64,000 nt of DNA, from assembly GCF_016901225.1 (NCBI RefSeq), contig NZ_JAFEUL010000014.1, positions 50,889 through 114,888 of the forward strand, in the 5' to 3' direction. This stretch comes from Actibacterium sp. 188UL27-1 (GTDB lineage Bacteria > Pseudomonadota > Alphaproteobacteria > Rhodobacterales > Rhodobacteraceae). This document shows, in pieces, positions 1 to 9,456 of the stretch (the stretch's first letter is position 1; every line of letters starts with the position of its first letter). The position numbers and the translations under genes were made by a program. The notes under the pieces are model-generated. The model was not told the origin of the DNA and searched no databases. It saw nothing but the letters and a program-made list of their open reading frames with translations.

Positions 1-1166
1 ACTTCAATGTTGAAGACACCCACAACTTTTCATGGTGTGTTCGTCTGCCCAGCTCTGTTTTCGAGACGGTCACATGGGATGAAGACTTGGAGTTGGAGCG
101 GATTGCCCACTATGACCGCGTCACACATTCTGGCAATCGGCGGAAGTACCGGTCCTACAACGACCTTCCGCAGCCGCAATGCCCGACAGACAATACAAAT
201 GCGATCCTGATGCACGAATATGATCCCGTAAAACTGCGGACATATATCGAAGATGATCTGGAAGCTGATCCGTATAGCTGGACGGCCATTTCCTTGGGCG
301 CAAAGTTTGGTGTGGCAATGCTGGACCCATCCACGAATGGTATTGTCCAGGACATCATCACCGATGATAGCACGCCCGGCGTTCCAAACCTGCTCGACGT
401 GAATGCGGCAGATCTGCCAAAGCCGTATGACTACTTCCCGTATCCAAGTGCGACGAAGAAGGTGAAGAACATCAAAATCATGGTTTTGATGACGGATGGT
501 CGCAATACACGCCAGTTTGACCTGAGGAATGGTGATGCAACGGGTGAACTTGACCTCAAGCGCGGCCCGTCCCCCGTCTATTTTTCCGAGCGGATCTTGA
601 ACGATGGCAATGGTGGTACGGGTGACGACATCAAAGCCTATGCCGTTAACATCAGAGAGATGTTTCCTGAGATTGCGGACGAGGATTACACCTTCTATGA
701 CTGGTACTATGCGCCCGGTATCAACGTGCCTGGTGACGGCATCAATGAGCGTATCTACTATTTCTTCGAAGAGGATCTGGGTGGAAAGTCACCTTTGGAA
801 TTCCTAGAAGAAGACGCCAATCAGACACGGCTGTCTTATCCCACGCTCTACGGAAGCCGCACAGTTTCCTACATCTCGAACGAAATCTTCCCAAGCGACC
901 GTTGGGCCAATGGCTACCGGTCACCTGTAGAGACCTACAACCTCTACGGCGAGTTGGACGATCAGACCGAGGACCTGTGTAAAGAGGCGCAGGACGCCGG
1001 GATCGTGATCTACGCGGTCGCCTTTGAAGCTCCGCCAGACGGTAAAGACCTGATGCGGAAATGTGCTTCGCCTGCCACGAACTTTTTCGAGGTGGAAGGT
1101 GACGAAGTGAAGGTCGCGTTCGAAACGATCGCCCGTAATATCAACCAATTGAAGTTGACACAGTAA
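1..1166 (+). CDS. TadG-like pilus assembly protein with VWA domain, 5' end outside window
   Basis: The frame is open to the left edge of the window (first full codon at base 3), so this is the C-terminal part, nearly 390 residues, of a longer protein. A TTG at 87 could be misread as a start but the upstream frame has no stop. The visible part has a von Willebrand A style strand (KIMVLMTDGRNTRQ) followed by an acidic insert rich in D, E and Y, and ends with VIYAVAFEAPP and a KCASP...FFEV segment, the usual end of alphaproteobacterial TadG-like proteins. These proteins normally have an N-terminal TadE-like membrane helix, which would lie outside the window, and belong to the Flp/Tad type IV pilus system. 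The next two genes are TadE-like and follow at once (4 bases, then a 4-base overlap), so this is the end of a tad operon. Confidence 0.8.
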   Translation, partial: FNVEDTHNFSWCVRLPSSVFETVTWDEDLELERIAHYDRVTHSGNRRKYRSYNDLPQPQCPTDNTNAILMHEYDPVKLRTYIEDDLEADPYSWTAISLGAKFGVAMLDPSTNGIVQDIITDDSTPGVPNLLDVNAADLPKPYDYFPYPSATKKVKNIKIMVLMTDGRNTRQFDLRNGDATGELDLKRGPSPVYFSERILNDGNGGTGDDIKAYAVNIREMFPEIADEDYTFYDWYYAPGINVPGDGINERIYYFFEEDLGGKSPLEFLEEDANQTRLSYPTLYGSRTVSYISNEIFPSDRWANGYRSPVETYNLYGELDDQTEDLCKEAQDAGIVIYAVAFEAPPDGKDLMRKCASPATNFFEVEGDEVKVAFETIARNINQLKLTQ

Positions 1167-1170
1167 ACCC

Positions 1171-1710
1171 ATGTTTAAATCGTTTGCACGGCATCTGCGC
1201 CGGTTCGGGCGGCAGACAAAGGGATCGGCCTCGATTGAGTTCGTGATCGTATTCCCGGCCTTCATGCTCTTGTTTGTCTCTGCGTTCGAGGCTGGTCTCA
1301 TGCAGATCCGTGCGACGATGTTGGAGCGCGGTCTGGACCTTGCGGTTCGGGAAGTGCGCCTGAGCACGGGGAGCACGCCAAGCTATGATGAATTGAAGGT
1401 GATGATTTGCGATGGTGCAGGTCTGATCCCCAATTGTCTCTCGAGCTTGCGGCTTGAAATGAAACGCATCGATCCGCGCGTCGGATTGTCTGGCGGCGAA
1501 CAGGCGCAATGCATCGACCGTAGATTGGATGTCCAGCCGGTTGTCCGCTACGACGTGGGGGCTGAGAATGACCTGATGTTGTTGCGGGCGTGTGTCTTGT
1601 TCACGCCGCTTGCGCCAACCACGGGGTTGGGTTTTCAGTTGGCAGGTGGGGATGCTGATGGTGAATACGCTTTGATTTCCATGTCTGCTTATGTGAGCGA
1701 ACCGCTATGA
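1171..1710 (+). CDS. TadE-family pilus assembly protein
   Basis: 179 residues. A short basic N-terminus is followed by the TadE signature GSASIEFVIVFPAFMLLF at about residues 20-38, a single membrane helix that resembles a prepilin-like signal, with a conserved E in the motif. The remainder is a periplasmic domain. TadE-like pseudopilins belong to the Flp/Tad secretion and adhesion system. It starts 4 bases after the VWA TadG-like gene and overlaps the next TadE-like gene by ATGA, so the three are translationally coupled. It cannot be told from sequence alone whether this should be called TadE or TadF. Confidence 0.85.
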   Translation: MFKSFARHLRRFGRQTKGSASIEFVIVFPAFMLLFVSAFEAGLMQIRATMLERGLDLAVREVRLSTGSTPSYDELKVMICDGAGLIPNCLSSLRLEMKRIDPRVGLSGGEQAQCIDRRLDVQPVVRYDVGAENDLMLLRACVLFTPLAPTTGLGFQLAGGDADGEYALISMSAYVSEPL

Positions 1711-2369
1711 TCCGCTGCCTTAAATACTTGTCCGGTTTCTGCAAATCCACCCAGGGTTCCATCTCCGTTGAGTCGGTCTTGATGTTCCCGATGTTGGCGC
1801 TCGCGATGATGTCGACTTACATCTATTTCGATGCGTTCAAGGCCAAGAATACCAACCTCAAGGCCGTTTACACGATTGCGGATGCCATTGGCCGTGAAGG
1901 TGCAATCAACGACACGTATCTTGATACGATGCACCGGTTGCTGAATTTCCTGACCAACTCAAACCATCCTACAAGATTGCGGGTCACGTTGGTTCAATGC
2001 GCGGAAGCGGCGACATGCAAGGACTCTGAACCCGGATCAATGGTGTATGACGTGGTCTGGTCGCAGGTTCGGGGCAACAATATCAATGCCTGGACTGACG
2101 CAAACATCAACGATTTGCGGAGCCGCCTTCCGGTTTTCCCAAAAGGCGACTCGCTATTGGTGGTGGAAATCGCGATGGCCTATGAACCGATCTTCAATGT
2201 TGGGTTCCCCGCGCTGAGCATCGACAACCTGGCTGTTACCCGGGCACGGTTCATCCCCCCCTACATTTGCTGGGAACAGGGTCCGGGCGAATTTGAATGC
2301 CCGTTCGGTATGCCGCCACCGGCCGACGCCCCCAGCGATGACGACCCCGATCGCGACACGCCGGGCTAA
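1707..2369 (+). CDS. TadE/TadF-like pilus assembly protein
   Basis: 220 residues. It repeats the architecture of the previous gene: short cytoplasmic leader, then GSISVESVLMFPMLALAMM at about residues 18-36 as the only membrane helix, then a periplasmic domain with two cysteines near the middle (QCAEAATC) and a proline- and aspartate-rich tail containing a further pair (CWEQ, CPFG). The start ATG overlaps the stop of the preceding gene (ATGA), which supports the assignment to the same tad operon. The operon ends here: the next gene is on the opposite strand, with the two stop codons only 6 bases apart. Confidence 0.83.
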   Translation: MIRCLKYLSGFCKSTQGSISVESVLMFPMLALAMMSTYIYFDAFKAKNTNLKAVYTIADAIGREGAINDTYLDTMHRLLNFLTNSNHPTRLRVTLVQCAEAATCKDSEPGSMVYDVVWSQVRGNNINAWTDANINDLRSRLPVFPKGDSLLVVEIAMAYEPIFNVGFPALSIDNLAVTRARFIPPYICWEQGPGEFECPFGMPPPADAPSDDDPDRDTPG

Positions 2370-2375
2370 GTTTGA

Positions 2376-2855
2376 TCAGGCGCTGGGGTCGTCTGCAATC
2401 TCTGCAGCAAGAATGTCGGCCATGGCTTTGGTCTGGCCGGCACCGCAGACACCACCCACCCCAATCCGTCGGCCGAACCGCCACCACAGGCCTGGAGCCC
2501 AAACAGATGGTGCGGTTGTGTTGGTCACAACCAGAAAACCGTTCGACGGTTTGAAGGCAAAGGCGCCACGTTCCACCCTTTTAATCTGTTGGACCTGCGC
2601 CAGGACGTCGCCGTTTGTGGTGATCAACGCGTCCTTTGTCAGAACCAACCCCTGCCGCGTCGCGGCCCACAGCCGGTACCCAAAGGCTAGGACGGCACAG
2701 CCAAACAATGCCAGCACACTGCGCTGTATCAGGCCAGCCTCCCCCAGATCCAAGGCCAGCCACAGGATCAACCCGCCCAACGACCCCAAGACGGCAATGG
2801 CAAACCATCGCCGCGCCGGGGCGGGCGAAACGCGGGCCAGCACTGTTTCAGTCAT
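2376..2855 (-). CDS. Small inner-membrane protein, unknown function
   Basis: 159 residues. Two hydrophobic helices are visible at about residues 18-36 and 44-62, separated by a short loop, followed by a soluble C-terminal half with a PH-like feel (VLTKDALITTNGDVLAQVQQIKRVERGAFAFKPSNG). That half resembles the bPH2-type domain of small bacterial membrane proteins, but the match is only by eye. The C-terminus is glycine-rich (GRRIGVGGVCGAGQ). It converges on the tad operon and is divergent from the peptidase gene. No specific function can be given. Confidence 0.6.
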   Translation of the reverse strand: MTETVLARVSPAPARRWFAIAVLGSLGGLILWLALDLGEAGLIQRSVLALFGCAVLAFGYRLWAATRQGLVLTKDALITTNGDVLAQVQQIKRVERGAFAFKPSNGFLVVTNTTAPSVWAPGLWWRFGRRIGVGGVCGAGQTKAMADILAAEIADDPSA

Positions 2856-2983
2856 TCCGGGCTCCCGTCATGTGATCCCCTTGCATTAGGCCCGTTGCTA
2901 CGGCGTGTTCAAGCACCGCTTGAACCAACCCCCACCCACATCCTATGTGTTGCTGTACCGTGACCCAACCAAAGGCGATCCCG

Positions 2984-4810
2984 ATGATTTTGTCCCCCGA
3001 TATCCGCACCTTTGACGCTCAACCCGGGGGAGGGGCCGACAGTCTGGGCGATTTGCCGGAATGGGATCTGACAGATTTGTATTCCGGGCCGGATGCGCCG
3101 GAATTGAAGCGCGATCTGGATTGGCTGGAAAAGGCCTGTTCGGATTTCGCCCGCGATTTCGAAGGCAAGCTGGCGGATCTGGACGCAAAGGGCATGTTGG
3201 ATTGTGTGCTGCGCTACGAAAAGATCGATATGATTGCCGGGCGTGTCATGTCGTTTGCGGGGTTACGCTATTATCAAGATACCGCTGATGGGGAACGCGC
3301 GCAGTTCATGGGCAATTGTCAGGAACGGTTGACCGTTTTTACGACTGCGCTGGTGTTCTTCAGCCTTGAGATCAATCGGATCGAGGATGATCATCTGATG
3401 GGTCTGTTCCGGGCCGATGATGATCTGGCGCGCTATAAACCGATTTTTGATAAATTGCGGGCGCTAAAGCCCTATCAATTGTCGGATGAACTTGAAAAAT
3501 TCCTACACGACCAAAGCACCGTGGGATCCGCCGCGTGGAACCGATTGTTCGATGAAACGGTCGCCGCGCTGACCTTTGACGTCAACGGTGAAACGTTGAG
3601 CCTTGAGGCGGCAACGACCTTGTTGACCGACAAGGACCGCGACGTGCGAGAGGCTGCCGCCCGCGAACTCGCGCGTGTCTTTGGGGAGAATGTGCGCCTG
3701 TTCAGCCGCGTGCATAACACATTGGCCAAGGAGAAAGAGATCGAGGATCGTTGGCGCGGCATGCCCACACCCCAGACCGGTCGCCACCTGTCCAACCAGG
3801 TCGAGCCGGAAGTGGTCGAGGCGCTGCGGGATGCCGTGGTCGCCGCCTATCCCAAACTGTCGCATCGCTATTACGCGCTGAAGGCCAAATGGATGGGGCT
3901 GGACGAGCTGCAAGTTTGGGACCGCAACGCGCCGCTGCCCATGGATGACGATACCATCGTCGGTTGGGAAGATGCGCAAAAGACCGTGTTGGAAGCTTAT
4001 TCGGCATTTTCACCACAGATGGCCGACATCGCGCAGCCTTTCTTTACCAAAGGGTGGATCGATGCGGGCGTGAAGCCGGGTAAAGCCCCCGGGGCCTTTG
4101 CCCATCCGACCGTGGCCGATGTTCATCCCTACGTGATGCTCAACTACCTGGGCAAACCACGCGACGTGATGACCCTGGCCCATGAGCTGGGCCATGGTGT
4201 GCATCAGGTGTTGGCGGCAGGGCAAGGCGAATTGCTGAGCTCAACCCCGCTGACCCTGGCCGAAACGGCCAGCGTGTTTGGTGAAATGCTGACCTTCCGC
4301 AAGCTGCTCGACAACGCCGCCGATGATGACCAGCGCAAGGTCCTGTTGGCGGGCAAGGTTGAGGATATGATCAACACGGTCGTGCGCCAGATCGCATTCT
4401 ATGATTTCGAATGCAAGTTGCATGAGGCCCGCGGCAAATCCGAACTGACGGTCGAGGATATCAACGCTCTGTGGATGAGTGTGCAGGCCGAAAGCCTTGG
4501 CCCCGTCTTTACCTTCATGGAAGGGTATGAGACGTTTTGGTCCTACATACCGCATTTCGTCCATTCGCCGTTCTATGTGTACGCCTATGCATTTGGCGAT
4601 GGATTGGTGAATGCGCTTTACGCGGTCTATGAAGAGGGCGATCCGGATTTTCAGGACAAGTATTTCGAGATGCTGAAAGCCGGTGGATCCAAGCACCACA
4701 AAGAACTGTTGGCCCCCTTTGGCCTGGATGCCAGTGATCCCAAGTTCTGGGACAAGGGCCTGTCCATGATCTCTGGCTTCATTGACGAGCTTGAGGCGAT
4801 GGAGCGCTGA
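2984..4810 (+). CDS. pepF: M3 family oligoendopeptidase F
   Basis: 608 residues from the ATG at 2984, which has AAAGG 8 bases upstream; the frame is open back to 2945 but that stretch (MCCCTVTQ...) looks non-coding. The N-terminal two thirds are the helical oligopeptidase F domain; the zinc site HELGHGVH lies at about residues 400-407, with the third ligand expected in the following LAETASVFGE stretch. The enzyme is a cytoplasmic metallopeptidase that degrades short peptides. Length and motifs are normal for the family. It appears monocistronic, with a non-coding, AT-rich gap after it. Confidence 0.93.
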   Translation: MILSPDIRTFDAQPGGGADSLGDLPEWDLTDLYSGPDAPELKRDLDWLEKACSDFARDFEGKLADLDAKGMLDCVLRYEKIDMIAGRVMSFAGLRYYQDTADGERAQFMGNCQERLTVFTTALVFFSLEINRIEDDHLMGLFRADDDLARYKPIFDKLRALKPYQLSDELEKFLHDQSTVGSAAWNRLFDETVAALTFDVNGETLSLEAATTLLTDKDRDVREAAARELARVFGENVRLFSRVHNTLAKEKEIEDRWRGMPTPQTGRHLSNQVEPEVVEALRDAVVAAYPKLSHRYYALKAKWMGLDELQVWDRNAPLPMDDDTIVGWEDAQKTVLEAYSAFSPQMADIAQPFFTKGWIDAGVKPGKAPGAFAHPTVADVHPYVMLNYLGKPRDVMTLAHELGHGVHQVLAAGQGELLSSTPLTLAETASVFGEMLTFRKLLDNAADDDQRKVLLAGKVEDMINTVVRQIAFYDFECKLHEARGKSELTVEDINALWMSVQAESLGPVFTFMEGYETFWSYIPHFVHSPFYVYAYAFGDGLVNALYAVYEEGDPDFQDKYFEMLKAGGSKHHKELLAPFGLDASDPKFWDKGLSMISGFIDELEAMER

Positions 4811-4922
4811 TCCCTCGCAATGGTAGTTTTTAAGATAAACAACTGAGCAGGTTGTATAGTTTGCCCATCCTTGTAGTTCGCTTCCAATAGATTTTGCCAC
4901 AATTTTTTCTTTGGAGACACCC

Positions 4923-5436
4923 ATGGCCAATAAGGCAATAACCACCGACTCGACCGGCTGGCTGCGCGTAAAGCTGTCCGGCGGCACGATCATTTCGCTT
5001 CCTAAACACCTGAAGGTAGACTTCACCGGGCGCAGTGGCGGACGCGACCATTTCAAGATCATGGAGAAGGCGTAAACGAGGGTAAGGTAGCCTCGGTTTC
5101 GCAGAAATCCGGCACCACGTCCTGGTTGGGGAGTCGGCCAAGTTATAGTCCGGCTGCCAGCCTGGTTTTCGATATCGCGAAATCCGAGCTGAAATTTGGT
5201 TCCGATGTCATCGGGTCCATCACCGACCTAACAAACCCGATCCCCAACGGGGTCCATGATGTGCAGATACCGGATTTTCCCCATTCGCTGGGCCAGTCCT
5301 ATCTGTCAAAAATGCCAGGCTGGCGCTGACTTGGTTCCATATCGGTAAGGGCGAGGCCAGGCCGGGCAATGACAGATATCTTGATGTGGGCAGGGTGAGC
5401 GCTGGTTGCGTCACAGTGAACGCGCAGGCGAAATAG
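4923..5436 (+). pseudogene. L,D-transpeptidase-like protein, broken by two frameshifts
   Basis: An ATG at 4923 (GGAG 6 bases upstream) opens a 50-residue frame, MANKAITTDSTGWLRVKLSG onward, that stops at 5075. The same protein continues in a second frame (5072-5329: SGTTSWLGSRPSYSP through ITDLTNPIPNGVHDVQIPDF to SLGQSYLSKM) and then in a third (about 5308-5436: TWFHIGKGEARPGNDRYLDV, then SAGCVTV). The three pieces join into one logical protein of about 170 residues. The end carries the H...S-x-G-C pattern of the L,D-transpeptidase (YkuD) active site. Two frame changes, each followed by a stop, make this a pseudogene. The extreme C-terminus expected after the SxGC motif is also missing. The family match is by motif only. 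Confidence 0.7.
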
Positions 5437-5485
5437 GATGGGCTATGTGCAGCGCTGATGCTGTGCCGTGCGGGAGGGACCAAGA

Positions 5486-6341
<856 letters not shown>

Positions 6342-6462
6342 GCCGTCCCCCTTGCGTTTGCGGCAGGCTATCCAAGCGGTTGACCGCCCCCAACCGGAAA
6401 ATCCCGAAATAGCTGCCCGTTTTCCGGCGGACGGCATCCCGCGCGCGCGTTAAGGTCTGGCC

Positions 6463-7521
6463 ATGCTGTTTGTCTTGCCCAGTGATGACACGCTCTATCA
6501 GGCGCTTTTGGATCGCGACCCGAGTTATGACGGGCGTGCCTATGTGGGCGTCACGACCACGGGCGTTTTTTGCCGGCTGACATGTCCGGCGCGCAAACCA
6601 AAGCGCGAAAACAGCGTTTTCCATGAAACCGTTGCTGCCTGCATGGAGGCCGGGTTTCGCCCCTGCAAGCGGTGTCAGCCCCTGGCCGTTTCCGATCAGC
6701 CCGTGGTCACTGATCTGATCGGGGCTTTGCAGGAGAACCCGGCCCATCGCTGGCGCGAGGGCGACATCGCCGCCCGCGGCCATGATCCGTCAACGGTGCG
6801 GCGGGTGTTCAAGCGTCAATTCGGGATGACCTTTTTGGATATGGCGCGATTAACCCGCCTGCGCCTGGGGGCCGAGGCGCTGACCGAAGGTGGGCGGGTG
6901 ATCGATGCACAATTGGATGCCGGGTTCAGTTCCGCCAGCGGTTTTCGCGCGGCGTTCGCCCAGATGCTGGGGGTGCCGCCGGGCAGCTTGCGGGACGATG
7001 CGATGCTCAAGGCCGATTGGATCGACACGCCGCTTGGGGCGATGATTGCCGTTAGCGACCGCCATGCGCTGCATGTATTGGAATTTCATGGGCGCAAGGC
7101 GCTGCGCACCGAATTGGCCACCTTGCAAACCCGCAATCGCACCAAGATCGGGGTCGGGCGATTTGGCCCGACCGATCAGATCGCGGGTGAGTTGGAGGCG
7201 TATTTTGCCGGGCGCTCTGCCGCCTTTGATACCCCACTGGCCCTGTCGGGTACGCCTTTTAACCGCACCGTCTGGGATGCTTTGCGGCAGATCCCGGCAG
7301 GGCAAACCTGCAGCTATGCCGAACTGGCCCAGGCCATTGGCCAACCCACCGCCACCCGTGCGGTGGCCCGCGCCAATGGTGCCAATCAGATTGCCATCGT
7401 TATTCCCTGTCACCGCGTCATTGGAACGGATGGCACGCTCACGGGTTATGGCGGTGGGCTGTGGCGCAAACGCTGGCTCAATGATCACGAACGCACATTC
7501 ACCACGCAAAAGGCCCCCTGA
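6463..7521 (+). CDS. ada: Bifunctional Ada: O6-methylguanine-DNA methyltransferase and transcriptional regulator
   Basis: 352 residues. The N-terminal Ada metal-binding domain has the four expected cysteines (GVFCRLTCPA at 37 and 41, PCKRC at 68 and 71); the first is the methyl acceptor for phosphotriesters. An AraC-type helix-turn-helix follows (about 80-165, RLRLGAEALTEGG...GFSSASGFRAAF). The C-terminal domain carries the methyltransferase active site PCHRVIG with the acceptor Cys at about 316. The protein repairs alkylated DNA and, when methylated, activates the adaptive response. The PEP-mutase family gene begins 1 base after its stop, so the two are probably co-transcribed. Confidence 0.93.
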   Translation: MLFVLPSDDTLYQALLDRDPSYDGRAYVGVTTTGVFCRLTCPARKPKRENSVFHETVAACMEAGFRPCKRCQPLAVSDQPVVTDLIGALQENPAHRWREGDIAARGHDPSTVRRVFKRQFGMTFLDMARLTRLRLGAEALTEGGRVIDAQLDAGFSSASGFRAAFAQMLGVPPGSLRDDAMLKADWIDTPLGAMIAVSDRHALHVLEFHGRKALRTELATLQTRNRTKIGVGRFGPTDQIAGELEAYFAGRSAAFDTPLALSGTPFNRTVWDALRQIPAGQTCSYAELAQAIGQPTATRAVARANGANQIAIVIPCHRVIGTDGTLTGYGGGLWRKRWLNDHERTFTTQKAP

Positions 7522-7522
7522 G

Positions 7523-8293
7523 ATGACTTTGAAAGAAAATGCCGAAGCGCTGTCCGCCCTCCATGTCAAAGGCGATCCGCTCGTTTTGTACAACATCTGG
7601 GATGCGGGCAGCGCCCGTGCGGTCCAGGCGGCAGGCGCCCGCGCGGTTGCCACAGGCAGCTGGTCCGTGGCCGGGGCGCAGGGCTTTGACGATGGGCAGA
7701 CCCTGCCGATTGAGATGTTGATCCTGTTGGTCACGCAGATCACCCGGGTCAGCGATGTGCCTGTCACGGTGGATTTCGAAGGTGCCTATGCGACCGATCC
7801 ACAGGGTTGCGCCGATAATGTGGTTCGCCTGATGCAAACCGGCGCCGCCGGGATCAACTTTGAGGATCAGGTTGTGGGCGGTACGGGGTTGCACAGCATT
7901 GATGAACAGGTCGCCCGCATTGCAGCCATTCGGCTGGCTGCGGACGGGCAGGGTGTTCCGCTGGTTTTGAATGCACGCACCGACCTGTTTTTGAAAGAGC
8001 CGGATCCGGCCAAACATGCCGGTCTGATGGGGGATGCCCTGACCCGCGCCTCTGCCTATCAGGGGGCCGGGGCAAGCTGCTTTTTCGCGCCCGGTTTGAC
8101 GGATGACCGCCTGATCGCCGCTTTGTGCGAAACAGCGGGTCTGCCGGTCAACGTCATGAAGGGCCCAAAGACATCGGATATCGCGACCCTGGCCAGCCTG
8201 GGCGTGTCACGGGTCAGTTTTGGCCCCGGACCATTCAGATCGGCGATGAAGACCTTGGAAGCCGATGCAAAGGCAGCGTTGGGCATGTCCTGA
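7523..8293 (+). CDS. Isocitrate lyase/PEP mutase family protein
   Basis: 256 residues from the ATG at 7523, directly after the ada stop; the frame extends upstream inside ada but that part is antisense-like noise. The TIM-barrel family features are visible: LYNIWDAGSARAV at the start, VTVDFEGAYA (metal-binding acidic residue), GINFEDQ, LNARTDLF and a C-terminal VSFGPGPFR. Such proteins cleave or rearrange C-C or P-C bonds in oxaloacetate-, methylisocitrate- or phosphonopyruvate-like substrates. The lyase nucleophile motif KKCGH of true isocitrate lyases is absent, so this belongs to the broad 2,3-dimethylmalate/oxaloacetate-hydrolase-like group. The exact substrate is unknown. Confidence 0.85.
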   Translation: MTLKENAEALSALHVKGDPLVLYNIWDAGSARAVQAAGARAVATGSWSVAGAQGFDDGQTLPIEMLILLVTQITRVSDVPVTVDFEGAYATDPQGCADNVVRLMQTGAAGINFEDQVVGGTGLHSIDEQVARIAAIRLAADGQGVPLVLNARTDLFLKEPDPAKHAGLMGDALTRASAYQGAGASCFFAPGLTDDRLIAALCETAGLPVNVMKGPKTSDIATLASLGVSRVSFGPGPFRSAMKTLEADAKAALGMS

Positions 8294-8351
8294 CAGCCCG
8301 ATGGGCCGATCACATTGTCGAGGATGATCCGACCGGCCCAGCCAATCTTTG

Positions 8352-9245
8352 TCAGGCGACCGCCATGCCCTTTTCAGAGGCGAGGTCCCGCATCCGTTTC
8401 TGCAGCTTTTCAAAGGCGCGCACCTCGATCTGGCGAATGCGCTCGCGGCTGACATCATATTCCCCGCTCAGCTCTTCCAGCGTCATCGGGTTATCGCGCA
8501 GGCGGCGCTGCTCCAGAATGTTGCGTTCCCGCTCGTTCAACACATCCATGGCGTTGGCCAGCAGTTCGCGGCGCACGGTCAACTCGTCGGCCTCTTCATA
8601 GGCGCCGGCCTGATCGGCATCTTCATCTTCCAGCCAATCCTGCCACTGGGTTGTCGTATCCCCGTCTGATCCGACGGTCGCATTCAGGGACGCATCCCCA
8701 CCCGACAACCGCCGGTTCATGGAGATCACTTCCTGCTCGGTCACGTTCAGATCGTTGGCGATCTTTTGCACATGTTCGGGCCGCAAATCCCCGTCTTCCA
8801 ATGCGCCTATGCGGTTCTTGGCCTTGCGTAGGTTGAAAAACAGCTTCTTTTGCGCGCTGGTCGTGCCCAGTTTCACCAGGCTCCACGAACGCAGGATATA
8901 TTCCTGGATCGAGGCGCGGATCCACCACATCGCATAAGTGGCCAGGCGAAAGCCCTTTTCCGGGTCAAACCGCTTGACGGCCTGCATCAAGCCGACATTC
9001 GCCTCGGAAATCACCTCGGCCTGGGGCAGGCCATAGCCACGATAGCCCATGGCAATCTTGGCGGCCAAACGCAGGTGGCTGGTCACCATCTGGTGGGCGG
9101 CGTCGGTATCCTCACGCTCAACCCAGGCCTTGGCCAGCATATATTCCTGCTCGGGCTCCAGCATGGGGAACCGGCGGATCTGTTGCATATAGCGGGATAA
9201 TCCGCCTTCGGGTGTGGGGGCGGGAAGTGTCGAATAATTACCCAT
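8352..9245 (-). CDS. rpoH: RNA polymerase heat-shock sigma factor RpoH (sigma-32)
   Basis: 297 residues, normal length. Sigma region 2 includes EANVGLMQAVKRFDP and the -10-recognition stretch FRLATYAMWWIRASIQEYIL; the RpoH box QKKLFFNLRK, diagnostic of sigma-32 proteins, follows at about 130-140. Region 4.2 is [20 protein letters not shown] near the end. GGAGG precedes the ATG. It directs transcription of chaperone and protease genes. The upstream region holds two overlapping long palindromes (9284-9322), suggesting operator or RNA-level control. Roseobacters often have two rpoH copies; I cannot say which this is. Confidence 0.95.
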   Translation of the reverse strand: MGNYSTLPAPTPEGGLSRYMQQIRRFPMLEPEQEYMLAKAWVEREDTDAAHQMVTSHLRLAAKIAMGYRGYGLPQAEVISEANVGLMQAVKRFDPEKGFRLATYAMWWIRASIQEYILRSWSLVKLGTTSAQKKLFFNLRKAKNRIGALEDGDLRPEHVQKIANDLNVTEQEVISMNRRLSGGDASLNATVGSDGDTTTQWQDWLEDEDADQAGAYEEADELTVRRELLANAMDVLNERERNILEQRRLRDNPMTLEELSGEYDVSRERIRQIEVRAFEKLQKRMRDLASEKGMAVA

Positions 9246-9283
9246 CTGATCCCTCCTTACTTTCTTCGTTAACTATTAGCTAG

Positions 9284-9322
9284 GTAACTGAACTGCGCCG
9301 TTCAAGTTACGTGTCGTAACTT
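9284..9322. promoter_or_regulatory. Overlapping palindromes upstream of rpoH
   Basis: A perfect 8-3-8 palindrome, AAGTTACGTGTCGTAACTT, lies at 9304-9322. Overlapping it, GTAACTGAAC (9284-9293) and GTTCAAGTTAC (9300-9310) form a second, near-perfect inverted repeat around TGCGCC. Together they lie 39-77 bases upstream of the rpoH start codon. The shared element is GTTAC/GTAAC with GTTCA/TGAAC. This is seen directly; that it binds a regulator is an inference. Confidence 0.5.
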
Positions 9323-9456
9323 TCGGCATCTTACGGTATGCAATGCTCAGAAATCCTGAAGAAACCCTGAATGTTTCAGGGCCGCGCGAGATTGTGCGAA
9401 AGATGACCAAACGGGCAGGGGGCTGCCCGCGGTCACGTCAGCAGATCGCCAGACGT

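Noticed and set aside
87..1166. Complete 359-codon gene starting at TTG 87
   Set aside because: The frame is open without stop to the window edge and upstream codons look coding (FNVEDTHNFSW...), so the gene is partial.
8294..8351. TGGGCC...GGCCCA stem between the PEP-mutase family gene and rpoH as a terminator
   Set aside because: Only six paired bases around a long loop; too weak to report.
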